A stretch of DNA of 64,000 bases, from the NCBI GenBank assembly GCA_045538835.1, contig JAZQEF010000015.1, forward strand, positions 13,189 through 77,188, given 5' to 3'. The stretch is from RGIG6165 sp045538835 (lineage in GTDB: Bacteria > Bacillota > Clostridia > Oscillospirales > Feifaniaceae). Shown here piece after piece: positions 8,038-16,857 of the stretch (positions within the stretch are counted from its first letter, which is position 1; each line of letters starts with the position of its first letter). The notes beneath the pieces are model-generated. The model did no database searches, was not told the DNA's origin, and was given only the letters and a program-made list of their open reading frames with translations. The position numbers were made by a program, and so were the translations under genes.

Positions 8038-9162
8038 TCACAAGAGTTTTGTTATATCAAATAATTCATTTAAAATAGTGGAAAGTTGTGCATAGGGACG
8101 CATTACATTCCATATGCCCAGACCGTAAAGTCCGCGATTTGATGCAAGCAGACATTTTGCACGTGTACTTCGCGCATCTTCAAACCAGACGACGTGCGAT
8201 GCGCCTGTATCATCCACATAATAAAAATAAGGCGCCTGTACCTGATCATTGTATTCGATAACCGTTCTTTTCTGTGCGGCAATGCTTATCGCTTCCTCAT
8301 TGCCGATGGTAATTGCTCTCGTCCCCTCTTTAAAAGGCAGAGTCCAGTCGTAGCCGTAATTGGGATAGCCAAGTATTATTTTGTCGGCAGGTATTTCAGT
8401 CAGCGCATAGTCGAGCACCCTGCTGACATTGTTTATGGGCGCCACCGCCTGCGGTGGTCCGTAGGCATAACCCCACTCATATGTCATAAGCAAAACTTTG
8501 TCAGCCGCCGCACCGAGTGCAGCATAGTCGTGCGCCTCATAGAGAAGTCCGGGTTGCGCGGCATATGTCTTGGGCGCAAGCGCCACAAACACAGGCGACG
8601 GCGCTATCTTCGCCTTAAGCAGATTTACAAAATCCGCATAACTCTGCGCGGCATATGCAGGGATAAACTCAAAATCAAGGTCAACACCGCCGTAGCCGCG
8701 CCGTCTGACCGCCTCTGCAATAGCCTCGGCGGCACGCTCGGCAAGGACGGCATCGCTCATAACGCTCGCCGCCGTCACCCCCGAAAAGTTTCCCATTCTG
8801 TCCATTGCCGTGACCACCATAACAGGCACGGTGCGAGCGCGCCTCGCCTCTTCGATGAGCGCCTCGTCATTGGGATATTCGAGCGTTCCGTCCTCAGTGA
8901 TACGGTAGGTAAAAATTGAAAGATATGTAAGTTCGGGCAGTATTGCGCGAAGCACCGTACGGGCGATAAACGGATAGGCGTAGCCAAGCGTTGCAAAGGT
9001 GCGCAGTTTTGGCGTGTTCTGTTCGATAATAATGGTCTGCCCGACAACAAGATTGTCGGGATTCTGTATGCCGTTTGAACTTATGAGCTGTGCAGGCTCT
9101 GTGCCGTACAGCCTTGCTATATCCGAGAGCGTTTCTCCCGCAAGAACGGTGTGAATAATCAT
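8038..9162 (-). CDS. LysM-GH18 spore coat/cortex glycosylase (YaaH/SleL-like)
   Basis: 374 residues. One LysM domain at residues 1-48 (HTVLAGETLSDIARLYG ... LVVGQTIII) binds peptidoglycan; the rest is a GH18 barrel with the catalytic strand YGGVDLDFEFI, whose final Glu is the acid catalyst. KVLLMTYEWGYAYG and LGIWNVMRPY are later barrel signatures. B. subtilis YaaH and B. cereus/anthracis SleL have this LysM-GH18 plan and act on cortex peptidoglycan during germination. No signal peptide is present, as expected for a protein made in the mother cell and assembled onto the spore. ATG 9162 is preferred over TTG 9168 because AAGGTGG is correctly spaced. Confidence 0.87.
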   Translation of the reverse strand: MIIHTVLAGETLSDIARLYGTEPAQLISSNGIQNPDNLVVGQTIIIEQNTPKLRTFATLGYAYPFIARTVLRAILPELTYLSIFTYRITEDGTLEYPNDEALIEEARRARTVPVMVVTAMDRMGNFSGVTAASVMSDAVLAERAAEAIAEAVRRRGYGGVDLDFEFIPAYAAQSYADFVNLLKAKIAPSPVFVALAPKTYAAQPGLLYEAHDYAALGAAADKVLLMTYEWGYAYGPPQAVAPINNVSRVLDYALTEIPADKIILGYPNYGYDWTLPFKEGTRAITIGNEEAISIAAQKRTVIEYNDQVQAPYFYYVDDTGASHVVWFEDARSTRAKCLLASNRGLYGLGIWNVMRPYAQLSTILNELFDITKLL

Positions 9163-9222
9163 TGTCAAACCACCTTGTTGATGTTATAATATATTATTAT
9201 ATATTCAATTCGGAGGCAATCT

Positions 9223-10065
9223 ATGAAAAACTCATTTAAACTGGCAAACGGCACACAGATTCCTGCAATAGGTTTCGGCACATATAAGATTCCCGACGGT
9301 GAGGATGCGTATAATTCCGTAAAAGCGGCTCTTGCCTGCGGCTACCGTCATATAGACACGGCAAGTCTTTACGGAAACGAGGAAAGTGTGGGCAGGGCGA
9401 TCCGTGACAGTGGTATTGCAAGAGAAGATATCTGGGTGACAAGCAAGGTGTGGGACGATGACCAGGGATATGACAAGGCAAAGGCAAGTATCGAAAACAG
9501 CCTAAAGCGTCTTGACATCGGCTATATCGACCTTATGCTCATTCACTGGCCCATTCCCGAAGGTTTTGAGGGTGACTGGGCAGAACTCAATCTTTCGACC
9601 TGGCGTGCATTTGAAGAGGCGTATAAAGAGGGTAAACTCCGCGCCATCGGCGTTTCCAACTTTATGCCTAAGCACTTAAAGCCGCTTCTTGCAAAGTGCG
9701 AGATCGCGCCTATGGTAAATCAGATGGAGATACACCCCACATACCCCCAGAAAGAAACGGTAGACTTCTGTCAGAACAGAGGTATCGTTATGGAGGCGTG
9801 GGCACCTCTCGGCAGGGCGCAGGACCTTGAGGATCCCACAATAAACGCCGTTGCGGCAATTTATAATAAGACTCCTGCACAGATTTGTCTGCGCTGGGCA
9901 TATCAGCACGGTATCGTCACACTTCCCAAATCAACGCATATCGAGAGGATCCGTGACAACCGCAAGATATTTGATTTTGAGATTCACAAGAACGAGATGG
10001 AACTTCTTGATTCTCTCCCCGATGATAAGAGAATCAGCCGCCACCCCGACAATCTCCCCAGATAA
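9223..10065 (+). CDS. aldo/keto reductase
   Basis: 280 residues, the usual length. The catalytic tetrad of NADPH-dependent reductases is visible: Asp and Tyr in HIDTASLYGNEE, Lys in VTSKVW, His in LIHWP. The C-terminal cofactor pocket ends LPKSTHIERIRDN. It reduces aldehydes or ketones to alcohols; the substrate is not readable (2,5-diketo-gluconate reductase-like and glyoxal reductase-like members look alike). The stop codon touches the ATG of the next gene, indicating co-translation with an RNA methyltransferase. Confidence 0.92.
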   Translation: MKNSFKLANGTQIPAIGFGTYKIPDGEDAYNSVKAALACGYRHIDTASLYGNEESVGRAIRDSGIAREDIWVTSKVWDDDQGYDKAKASIENSLKRLDIGYIDLMLIHWPIPEGFEGDWAELNLSTWRAFEEAYKEGKLRAIGVSNFMPKHLKPLLAKCEIAPMVNQMEIHPTYPQKETVDFCQNRGIVMEAWAPLGRAQDLEDPTINAVAAIYNKTPAQICLRWAYQHGIVTLPKSTHIERIRDNRKIFDFEIHKNEMELLDSLPDDKRISRHPDNLPR

Positions 10066-11403
10066 ATGAACAAAAACGATATTATCGAACTTGAAATAAC
10101 AGGCTATTCGTCGGACGGAAGCGGTGTCGGCAGACACGGCGGAAGCGTCGTCTTTGTGCCATTTTCCGCAAAGGGTGACAAATTGCTTGTAAAAATAATA
10201 AAGGTCGCGCCGCGCTATCTTGTCGGCAGGATTGAGGAGATAATTTCCCCCTCTCCCGACCGGATAACACCCGTCTGTTCTTTCGCAGGTAAATGCGGTG
10301 GGTGCGCTTTTATGCACATAAACTACGATGCCGAACTTGAGGCTAAAAAAGCCTTTGCCACAGACGCTTTAAAGAGGCTGGGCGGTCTTGACATCGAGGT
10401 TGAAACGATTCTCGGCTCGGAAGATATATCATCCTACAGAAATAAGGCGTGTTTCCCCGTTTCGCTTGATAACGGCGAAATAAAGTGCGGTTTTTATGCA
10501 CCCCGTTCACACCGCATCGCATCTGACGGCAGTTGTGATATTCAGAGCGATGTTGCAAATAAAGTGCGTGAACTGACCGTATCTTTTATGAAGGCACATT
10601 TAATTATGCCGTACGATGAAAAAAAACTGGTCGGTCTTGTACGCCACATTTTTGTGCGAAGCGGCGACACGGTTTGTGTCATGCTGGTGCTGACAGAGGA
10701 AAAACTGCCATTTGCCGACGAGTATGTATCTCTTCTCAAAGAGAACATAGAAAACCTGCAAAGTGTCGTTATAAACGTAAACCGCACCTCTACCAATGTG
10801 ATAACGGGCGATAAATATATAACACTTTACGGTGACGGATATATGACGGACACGCTCTGCGGTCTGAATTTCCGCATAGCGGCGGCATCATTTTATCAGG
10901 TAAACCGAAGGCAGTGCGAAAGGCTCTATACTCTGGCACTTGATATGGCAGATATAACTGAAAATGACACGGTGCTCGACCTCTACTGCGGCATCGGCAC
11001 GATAACGCTTCTTGAAGCAAAGCGTGCAAAAAAAGCGATAGGTGTTGAAATAGTTCCGCAAGCCATAGAGGATGCAAAGAAAAATGCAGAAATAAACAGC
11101 ATAGACAATGCCGAGTTTTTCTGCGGCGATGCGGCGCAGGCGGCACGCCGTCTGCGTGATGACGGCATACAAGCCGACGTTGTCACGGTTGACCCGCCGA
11201 GACAGGGGCTTGATGCCGACCTTATAAATACCATTTCAGAGATATCCCCCGACAGACTCGTCTACGTTTCGTGCAACAGCGCAACTCTCGCCCGTGACCT
11301 CGCCCTGCTTGCTAAAAAAGGCTTTACGCTAAAACGAGTTATCGCAGTCGATATGTTCCCAAGAACAAAGCACATTGAATGCGTTGCGTTGCTCGGGCAA
11401 TGA
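10066..11403 (+). CDS. rlmD: 23S rRNA (uracil-5-)-methyltransferase, RlmD/RumA family
   Basis: 445 residues. An N-terminal TRAM-type RNA-binding domain (about residues 5-60) is followed by iron-sulfur-type cysteines, CSFAGKCGGCAF. The C-terminal Rossmann methyltransferase has the SAM loop VLDLYCGIGTITL, the conserved VDPPRQGLD and the catalytic Cys in YVSCNSATLARDL. The enzyme makes 5-methyluridine in 23S rRNA. Firmicutes often have several paralogues (RlmCD type), so the exact target U is not certain. The start codon follows the aldo/keto reductase stop directly; a small hairpin follows. Confidence 0.88.
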   Translation: MNKNDIIELEITGYSSDGSGVGRHGGSVVFVPFSAKGDKLLVKIIKVAPRYLVGRIEEIISPSPDRITPVCSFAGKCGGCAFMHINYDAELEAKKAFATDALKRLGGLDIEVETILGSEDISSYRNKACFPVSLDNGEIKCGFYAPRSHRIASDGSCDIQSDVANKVRELTVSFMKAHLIMPYDEKKLVGLVRHIFVRSGDTVCVMLVLTEEKLPFADEYVSLLKENIENLQSVVINVNRTSTNVITGDKYITLYGDGYMTDTLCGLNFRIAAASFYQVNRRQCERLYTLALDMADITENDTVLDLYCGIGTITLLEAKRAKKAIGVEIVPQAIEDAKKNAEINSIDNAEFFCGDAAQAARRLRDDGIQADVVTVDPPRQGLDADLINTISEISPDRLVYVSCNSATLARDLALLAKKGFTLKRVIAVDMFPRTKHIECVALLGQ

Positions 11404-11405
11404 TT

Positions 11406-11421
11406 TGCACCATGAGGTGCA
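11406..11421 (+). terminator. short hairpin after the rRNA methyltransferase gene
   Basis: TGCACC-ATGA-GGTGCA, followed only by ATTTACTG; a weak terminator candidate. Confidence 0.35.
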
Positions 11422-11459
11422 TTTACTGTAAATTTATACAATATTAAATCGAGGTAAAG

Positions 11460-12053
11460 ATGAAAACATTTGAAGACTTTATAAGATGCCTGCTCGGAGG
11501 CATAATGATAGGCATAGGCGGCACCGCCTACCTGTGCTGCGAAAACAAATATGTTGCAACACTGATCTTTGCTTTCGGGCTGACGGCGATACTTGTGTTT
11601 TCGCTCGGTCTGTTTACGGGGCGTGCGGGAAATCTGCCTAAATACGGCATAAAGTATATCCCCACCCTGCTTGTCACGCTTGCAGGCAACTTCTCGGGTT
11701 GTTTTATTATGGGCGTATATGCAAATTACAGAGGACTTCCCGATGTGTTTTCGCACAGACTCGATTCCCCCTTGTGGGCGGTATTTATCAGTGCAATACT
11801 CTGCGGAATACTGATGTATATTGCAGTCGAGGGATATATAGAGACCAAAAATTTCTTTGTCCCCGTCATCTGTATCCCCACCTTCATTATCGCAGGGTTT
11901 GAACACAGCGTCGCAGACTTTTTCTTTATGTGTGCGGCAGGCGCATATTCCGCTAAAGCGGTGCTTTTCATAGTTGTCGCGGTTCTCGGCAACTTAGTGG
12001 GCTGCTCGCTTCTCCCCTTTTGCCGCAAATATGCATTAAAAGAGGACATATAA
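11460..12053 (+). CDS. short formate/nitrite (FNT) family channel
   Basis: 197 residues, clearly shorter than the usual 250-290 of FocA/NirC. Hydrophobic segments alternate through the whole length, and the FNT signatures are present: GIMIGIGGTAYLCC at the first helix, a half-broken helix with GLFTGRAGNLPKYG, and the conserved AGFEHSVADFFFM. It probably moves formate, nitrite or a similar small anion across the membrane; formate fits an anaerobe. The shortening appears to come from compact loops and termini and the frame is clean, so it looks like a minimal family member rather than a broken gene. It is followed by a strong terminator. Confidence 0.8.
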   Translation: MKTFEDFIRCLLGGIMIGIGGTAYLCCENKYVATLIFAFGLTAILVFSLGLFTGRAGNLPKYGIKYIPTLLVTLAGNFSGCFIMGVYANYRGLPDVFSHRLDSPLWAVFISAILCGILMYIAVEGYIETKNFFVPVICIPTFIIAGFEHSVADFFFMCAAGAYSAKAVLFIVVAVLGNLVGCSLLPFCRKYALKEDI

Positions 12054-12078
12054 TCCGAAAAATCAATATATGAATTTA

Positions 12079-12110
12079 GAAGAGTATCCTTTAAGGATGC
12101 TCTTCTTTAG
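12079..12110 (+). terminator. intrinsic terminator after FNT gene
   Basis: Stem GAAGAGTATCCTT paired with AAGGATGCTCTTC and then TTTAGTTTAT. The 237-bp gap 12054-12290 also holds the hairpins at 12212-12247 and AT-rich sequence likely to carry the hdr promoter, though no clean -35/-10 pair was found. Confidence 0.75.
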
Positions 12111-12211
12111 TTTATCAAAAATCAAATTTGTGAAAAATTTGACGAAAAACGCCTTAAAAACCTTGAATAAATATATATATTATGATATTCTTAACTATAA
12201 CTGGAGAAATG

Positions 12212-12247
12212 CGCGTATTTATACGCGGGCGCACCTGCGAGGGTGCG
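12212..12247 (+). promoter_or_regulatory. tandem hairpins in the leader of the hdr-frd operon
   Basis: Two adjacent stems: CGCGTAT-TT-ATACGCG (12212-12227) and CGCACC-TGCGAG-GGTGCG (12230-12247), ending 43 bases before hdrB. There is no T-tract, so they may stabilise the long mRNA or bind a regulator (inference). Confidence 0.5.
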
Positions 12248-12290
12248 ATCAAATAATATACTGCAGTATGAAAGGATGACAGGAGAAATC

Positions 12291-13082
12291 ATGAAGTACA
12301 GCTATTACCCGGGATGTACCTTAAAGACAAAGGCTAAAGATCTGGATGCATATGCCAGAGCCTCTGCCAAGGCACTGGGTTTCGAATTGGAAGAAGTCGA
12401 AGACTGGCAGTGCTGCGGCGGTGTCTATCCGCTCGGCAAGGATGAGATAGCTACAAAGCTCTCTTCTGTGCGTACTCTTGCGCAGGCAAGGGATAAGGGA
12501 CAGGATCTTGTAACGCTCTGTTCCGCTTGCTACAACGTAGTCAAGAGGGTGAATGAGGACATTCGCAATGATGAAAATGTCCGTACAAAAGCAAACAACT
12601 ACATGCAGCTCGAAACTCCCTATGCAGGCGAGACAAACGTGCTTCACTTCCTTGAAGTTCTGCGTGACCGCATAGGTTTCGATGAGCTCAAGAAGAAGGT
12701 TACAAATCCCCTCACAGGAAAGAAGATAGGCGCATATTACGGCTGTCTGTTGCTCCGTCCGGGCAGCACACTCAAATTCGACGATCCGGAAAACCCGAAG
12801 ATCATCGAGGACTTTATCAGGGCTATCGGCGCAGAGCCGGTCATTTACCCCATGAGAAATGAGTGCTGCGGCGGCTACATCTCACTTAAAGAGAAAGAGA
12901 TGGCGGCAAATATGTGCGCATCTATTGAGGACAGCGCGGCAGGTTTCGGCGCAGAAATGCTCATAACCGCATGCCCGCTTTGTATGTACAACCTCAACAA
13001 GAATTCGCAGGGTAAATTGCCCGTAGTTTATTTTACCGAACTTCTTGCAGAAGCACTCGGTGTTAAAGAGGAGGCAAAGTGA
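12291..13082 (+). CDS. hdrB: HdrB-like CCG-domain subunit
   Basis: 263 residues. Two cysteine-rich CCG domains are visible: WQCCGGVYPLG with CSACYNVV, and ECCGGYISLKE with CPLCMYN. In methanogen HdrB these bind non-cubane [4Fe-4S] clusters that cleave a disulfide. The start at 12291 follows AGGAGAAATC; an upstream in-frame ATG at 12243 lies in the leader hairpin and is rejected. It is the first gene of a twelve-gene run. In this operon it may pass electrons to a soluble acceptor or to the fumarate reductase subunits encoded downstream, since no methanogen-type heterodisulfide is expected here. Confidence 0.88.
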   Translation: MKYSYYPGCTLKTKAKDLDAYARASAKALGFELEEVEDWQCCGGVYPLGKDEIATKLSSVRTLAQARDKGQDLVTLCSACYNVVKRVNEDIRNDENVRTKANNYMQLETPYAGETNVLHFLEVLRDRIGFDELKKKVTNPLTGKKIGAYYGCLLLRPGSTLKFDDPENPKIIEDFIRAIGAEPVIYPMRNECCGGYISLKEKEMAANMCASIEDSAAGFGAEMLITACPLCMYNLNKNSQGKLPVVYFTELLAEALGVKEEAK

Positions 13083-13468
13083 TGCACGGAAATAATCAGG
13101 CAGAAAAGATCAAAGAGATCAGCGGTGTCAACCCTTACAAGTGTATGAAGTGCGGCAAATGCTCGGCATCCTGCCCCTCATATAACGAGATGGACATTAA
13201 GCCCCATCAGTTTGTTTCCTATATTATAAATGATAATGTAGAGGCTCTTGTCGAGTCCAAGTCACTGTGGAAATGCCTTTCTTGCTTTGCTTGTGTTGAG
13301 CGTTGTCCGAGAAATGTAGAACCCGGTAAACTTGTAGATGCGGCAAGACAGTTGGTTGTCCGCCAGCGCGGTAAGGATTATCTCCTGGCAGACGAGATTC
13401 CCGAATTGCTTGACTCCGAGCTTCCTCAGCAGCTCTTAGTAAGCGCATTCAGAAAGTACAAGAGGTGA
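13082..13468 (+). CDS. hdrC: HdrC-like [4Fe-4S] dicluster subunit
   Basis: 128 residues with two ferredoxin-type motifs, CMKCGKCSASCP and CLSCFACVERCP, as in HdrC, which wires HdrA to HdrB. The ATG at 13082 shares its first base with the hdrB stop; a GTG one codon earlier is possible but GAGGAGG spacing favours the ATG. Soluble and small, it is expected to sit between HdrB and HdrA in the complex. Confidence 0.9.
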   Translation: MHGNNQAEKIKEISGVNPYKCMKCGKCSASCPSYNEMDIKPHQFVSYIINDNVEALVESKSLWKCLSCFACVERCPRNVEPGKLVDAARQLVVRQRGKDYLLADEIPELLDSELPQQLLVSAFRKYKR

Positions 13469-13474
13469 TAACAG

Positions 13475-15463
13475 GTGCAGAGAATAGGCGTATTTGTCTG
13501 CCATTGCGGTAGTAACATCGCAGGTACGGTAGACGTAAAAAGAGTAGTTGAAGCTATTCGCACGGAACCCGGCGTTATACACGCTGAGGATTATCCGTAT
13601 ATGTGCTCAGAAGCAGGTCAGCAGCTTATCGCAAAGGCTATTGAAGAACATAAACTCACGGGTATCGTGGTATGTTCCTGCTCACCCCGTATGCACGAGG
13701 CAACTTTCAGAAAGGCTGCCGAAAAAGCAGGCATCAACTCCTTCATGGTTGAAATTGCCAACATCCGTGAGCATTGTTCATGGATCCACAAGGATATGGA
13801 AGAAGGCACAGAAAAGGCAGTTATCCTTGCGAGGGCGGCTATTGCAAAACTCAATCTTGATACACCCTTAAAGCCGGGTGAGAGCAGGGTTGTTAAACGT
13901 GCCCTCGTTATCGGCGGCGGTATCGCAGGTATCCAGTCTGCTCTCGACATTGCAGATGCAGGCTACGAAGTTGACATAGTGGAAAAGACACCGAGTATCG
14001 GCGGAAGAATGTCACAGCTTGACAAGACATTCCCGACACTTGACTGTTCGGCATGTATCCTCACTCCCAAGATGGTTGAGGCGGCTGCCCACGAGAAAAT
14101 CAACATATACACTTACAGTGAAGTTGAAAAGGTATCGGGCTTTGTGGGTGACTTTAAGGTTGACATCCGCAAGAAAGCAAGATATGTGGATTCCACAAAG
14201 TGTACAGGCTGCGGTCTGTGCCAGGAAAAGTGTCCTTCAAAGAAGGCACCCAGCGAATTTAACAGAGGTCTTAATACAAGGTCAGCAATATATACTCCCT
14301 TCGCACAGGCAATTCCGAATGTTCCCGTAATTGACACCGAACACTGTCTTAAATTCAAGACGGGTAAGTGCGGTATCTGCCAGAAGATATGTGCTGCAGG
14401 TGCAGTTGATTACGAACAGCAGGATGAAATCATTTCAAGAGAATACGGTGCTATCGTAGTTGCAACAGGTTTCGATACTATCAAACTTGACAAGTATGAC
14501 GAATATGCATACTCACAGAGCAAGGATGTCATCACATCACTTGAACTTGAGCGTATTATGAACGCCGCAGGTCCTACAAAGGGACATCTTGAACGTCTTT
14601 CAGATGGTAAGGCACCCAAAAATATAGTGTTCATCCAGTGTGTAGGCAGCCGTTGCTCTGATAACAGAGGTAAGAGTTACTGTTCAAAGATCTGCTGTAT
14701 GTACACCGCAAAGCACGCAATGCTCATCAGAGATAAGTATCCGGACACAAACGTAACGGTATTCTACATTGACGTTCGTACACCCGGTAAAAACTTTGAC
14801 GAGTTCTACAGACGTGCGGTTGAAGACTATCATGTAAATTATGTCAAAGGTCAGGTCGGCAAAGTTATGCCTCAGCCCGACGGTCAGCTTCTTGTTCAGG
14901 GTGTTGACCTTATTGACAACAAACAGATAAAGATGAATGCAGATATGGTCGTTCTTGCAACCGCTATCGAGCCCGATCCGTCGGTAAGAAGCATCGCAAC
15001 TATGCTTACAGCAAGTATCGACACAAATAACTTCCTTACGGAATCTCACGCAAAACTCCGTCCGGTGGAATCTCCCACGGCAGGCGTATTCCTTTCAGGT
15101 GTATGCCAGGGTCCGAAGGATATTCCCGAAACGGTTGCGCAGGCAGGTGCCGCAGCAGTTAAGGCTATCGGTCTTCTTGCCAAGGATAAACTCACAACCA
15201 ACCCCTGCACAGCACAGGCAGACATACTTCTCTGTAACGGATGCTCAACTTGTGCAAACGTATGTCCCTACGGTGCAATTTCTTACGAGAATATGCAGGT
15301 AAACGATCACGGTATCCGTGAAGAACGCCGTGTTGCAGTTGTCAACAACGCGCTTTGCCAGGGCTGCGGTGCTTGTACGGTCGCTTGTCCGTCCGGTGCA
15401 ATGGATCTGCAGGGCTTCTCAAACAGACAGATCTTAGCGGAGGTGGATGCAATATGTCGATAA
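13475..15463 (+). CDS. hdrA: HdrA-like FAD and iron-sulfur subunit
   Basis: 662 residues, full HdrA length. The N-terminus VFVCHCGSNIAGTVDV is the HdrA opening; the FAD-binding loop is VIGGGIAGIQSALDIADAG, followed by DCSACILTPKM. Internal [4Fe-4S] sites include CTGCGLCQEKCP and CGICQKIC, and two C-terminal ferredoxin motifs are CNGCSTCANVCP and CQGCGACTVACP. HdrA is the site of flavin-based electron bifurcation in the methanogen MvhADG-HdrABC complex. Here it would split electron pairs from NADH-fed FlxA between ferredoxin and HdrB. The start is GTG. Its last 10 bases overlap the flxD/mvhD-like gene. Confidence 0.92.
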   Translation: MQRIGVFVCHCGSNIAGTVDVKRVVEAIRTEPGVIHAEDYPYMCSEAGQQLIAKAIEEHKLTGIVVCSCSPRMHEATFRKAAEKAGINSFMVEIANIREHCSWIHKDMEEGTEKAVILARAAIAKLNLDTPLKPGESRVVKRALVIGGGIAGIQSALDIADAGYEVDIVEKTPSIGGRMSQLDKTFPTLDCSACILTPKMVEAAAHEKINIYTYSEVEKVSGFVGDFKVDIRKKARYVDSTKCTGCGLCQEKCPSKKAPSEFNRGLNTRSAIYTPFAQAIPNVPVIDTEHCLKFKTGKCGICQKICAAGAVDYEQQDEIISREYGAIVVATGFDTIKLDKYDEYAYSQSKDVITSLELERIMNAAGPTKGHLERLSDGKAPKNIVFIQCVGSRCSDNRGKSYCSKICCMYTAKHAMLIRDKYPDTNVTVFYIDVRTPGKNFDEFYRRAVEDYHVNYVKGQVGKVMPQPDGQLLVQGVDLIDNKQIKMNADMVVLATAIEPDPSVRSIATMLTASIDTNNFLTESHAKLRPVESPTAGVFLSGVCQGPKDIPETVAQAGAAAVKAIGLLAKDKLTTNPCTAQADILLCNGCSTCANVCPYGAISYENMQVNDHGIREERRVAVVNNALCQGCGACTVACPSGAMDLQGFSNRQILAEVDAICR

Positions 15464-15891
15464 ACAGCGAATTCAAGCCGAAGATAGTCGCTTTCTGCTG
15501 TAACTGGTGCAGTTACGCGGGTGCAGACCTTGCGGGAAGCAGCAGACTTTCATATCCGGCTGACGTTAAAATAATCCGTGTTCCCTGTTCCTGCCGTGTA
15601 AACCCGATGTTTATACTCAGGGCATTTGAAAAGGGTGCTGACGGTGTTATCATGTGCGGTTGCCACCCCGGTGACTGTCATTACAGCACAGGTAACTACT
15701 ATGCAAGAAGAAGAATGACACTTCTCTTCTCTATGCTCGACTATCTCGGCATAGAGAGGGCGCGTACCCGTGTTGAATGGGTATCTGCGGCAGAAGGTGT
15801 TAAATTCTCGCAGACAATGAACGAGTTTGTTGAAGATATCCGCAAACTCGGCAAGAATGTCAGATTGGAGGATCTCAGATGCAGGAATTAG
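15454..15891 (+). CDS. flxD: MvhD/FlxD-like [2Fe-2S] electron-transfer subunit
   Basis: 145 residues. Conserved cysteines CCNWCSYAGAD, VPCSCRVN and CGCHPGDCHY match MvhD, the subunit that links an electron donor module to HdrA; the segment VNPMFILRAFEKGADGV is the family core. The true start is ATG 15454 (GGAGGTGG upstream). It overlaps hdrA at its front and the next gene at its end. No hydrogenase large or small subunit is present in the window, so the donor is probably the FlxA flavoprotein rather than H2. Confidence 0.88.
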   Translation: MSINSEFKPKIVAFCCNWCSYAGADLAGSSRLSYPADVKIIRVPCSCRVNPMFILRAFEKGADGVIMCGCHPGDCHYSTGNYYARRRMTLLFSMLDYLGIERARTRVEWVSAAEGVKFSQTMNEFVEDIRKLGKNVRLEDLRCRN

Positions 15892-16853
15892 TAAACCGCG
15901 CAAAAGCGCTTCTGGCTGACGGTACCGTTGCCAGAGTTCTCGGCTGGAAAGCGGGCGAATTTGCATACGATCCCCAGCCGGCATTTTTTGAAACTGAGGA
16001 CGACCTTAAGGATTTCGTCTATGACGGTTTCTGCGGTGCAAACCTCAGTAAATATATGATAGAAGCATCAAAACTTGACGGAAAGACGCTTGTATTCCTC
16101 AAGCCGTGCGACTCATACAGTTTTAATCAGCTTACAAAAGAACACCGTGTGGACCGTGAAAAGGCATACATCATCGGTGTCGGCTGTAAAGGCAAGATCG
16201 ATATTGAACATATCAAAAAGACAGGCATCAAGGGTATAGAAAGCATCGTCGGTGCCGACTATGAAAACCCTGCCGAAGTTCTCACAATAAAAACTCTCTA
16301 CGGCGACAAGACCTGCTCTTACAAAGATGCAATGCTTGAACGCTGCCACGTCTGCAAAGGCAAAGACCATGTGGTATTTGACGAGCAGATAGGTGAAAGC
16401 GCCGACACGGTCGATGCAGAGCGTTTTGCAGAAGTTGAAAAGATCGAGGCTATGAGCCCCGATGAAAAGTTTGCATACTTCCAGGCTGAACTGAGCAAGT
16501 GTATCAGATGTAACGCCTGCCGCAACGTATGCCCCGCGTGCAGCTGCCGCAAGTGTGTGTTTGACAGCACAAAGTTTGACAGTGCTCAGAAGGCAAACAC
16601 AACTACATTTGAAGAGAAGATGTTCCACATCATCCGTGCATATCACGTTGCAGGCAGATGTACTGACTGCGGTGAGTGCAGCAGAGTATGTCCTCAGGGC
16701 ATTCCGCTCCACCTCTTCAACAGAAAGTTCATCAAGGACATCAACACATTCTACGGCGAATATCAGGCCGGTGAAGACATTGAAGCACAGGCTCCGCTTA
16801 CAGACTTTACGTTTGGCGACCGTGAGCCCGGTCAGTTTGCAGAAAGGGGTTAA
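15879..16853 (+). CDS. flxC: FlxC-like iron-sulfur protein with F420-hydrogenase-beta-type region
   Basis: 324 residues. The N-terminal ~190 residues (VARVLGWKAGEFAYDPQPAF, LVFLKPCDSYSFNQL, ERCHVCKGKD) resemble the FrhB/FdhB-like region seen in Hdr-associated proteins; the C-terminal part has two ferredoxin motifs, CIRCNACRNVCPACSC (about residue 207) and CTDCGECSRVCP. This is the arrangement of the FlxC subunit of the FlxABCD-HdrABC NADH dehydrogenase of sulfate reducers. It overlaps flxD by 13 bases. The exact order of electron carriers is inferred from the family. Confidence 0.75.
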   Translation: MQELVNRAKALLADGTVARVLGWKAGEFAYDPQPAFFETEDDLKDFVYDGFCGANLSKYMIEASKLDGKTLVFLKPCDSYSFNQLTKEHRVDREKAYIIGVGCKGKIDIEHIKKTGIKGIESIVGADYENPAEVLTIKTLYGDKTCSYKDAMLERCHVCKGKDHVVFDEQIGESADTVDAERFAEVEKIEAMSPDEKFAYFQAELSKCIRCNACRNVCPACSCRKCVFDSTKFDSAQKANTTTFEEKMFHIIRAYHVAGRCTDCGECSRVCPQGIPLHLFNRKFIKDINTFYGEYQAGEDIEAQAPLTDFTFGDREPGQFAERG

Positions 16854-16857
16854 TGCT

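Noticed and set aside
12070..12279. 69-codon frame upstream of hdrB
   Set aside because: Starts in the FNT terminator stem and runs through the leader hairpins; no motif.
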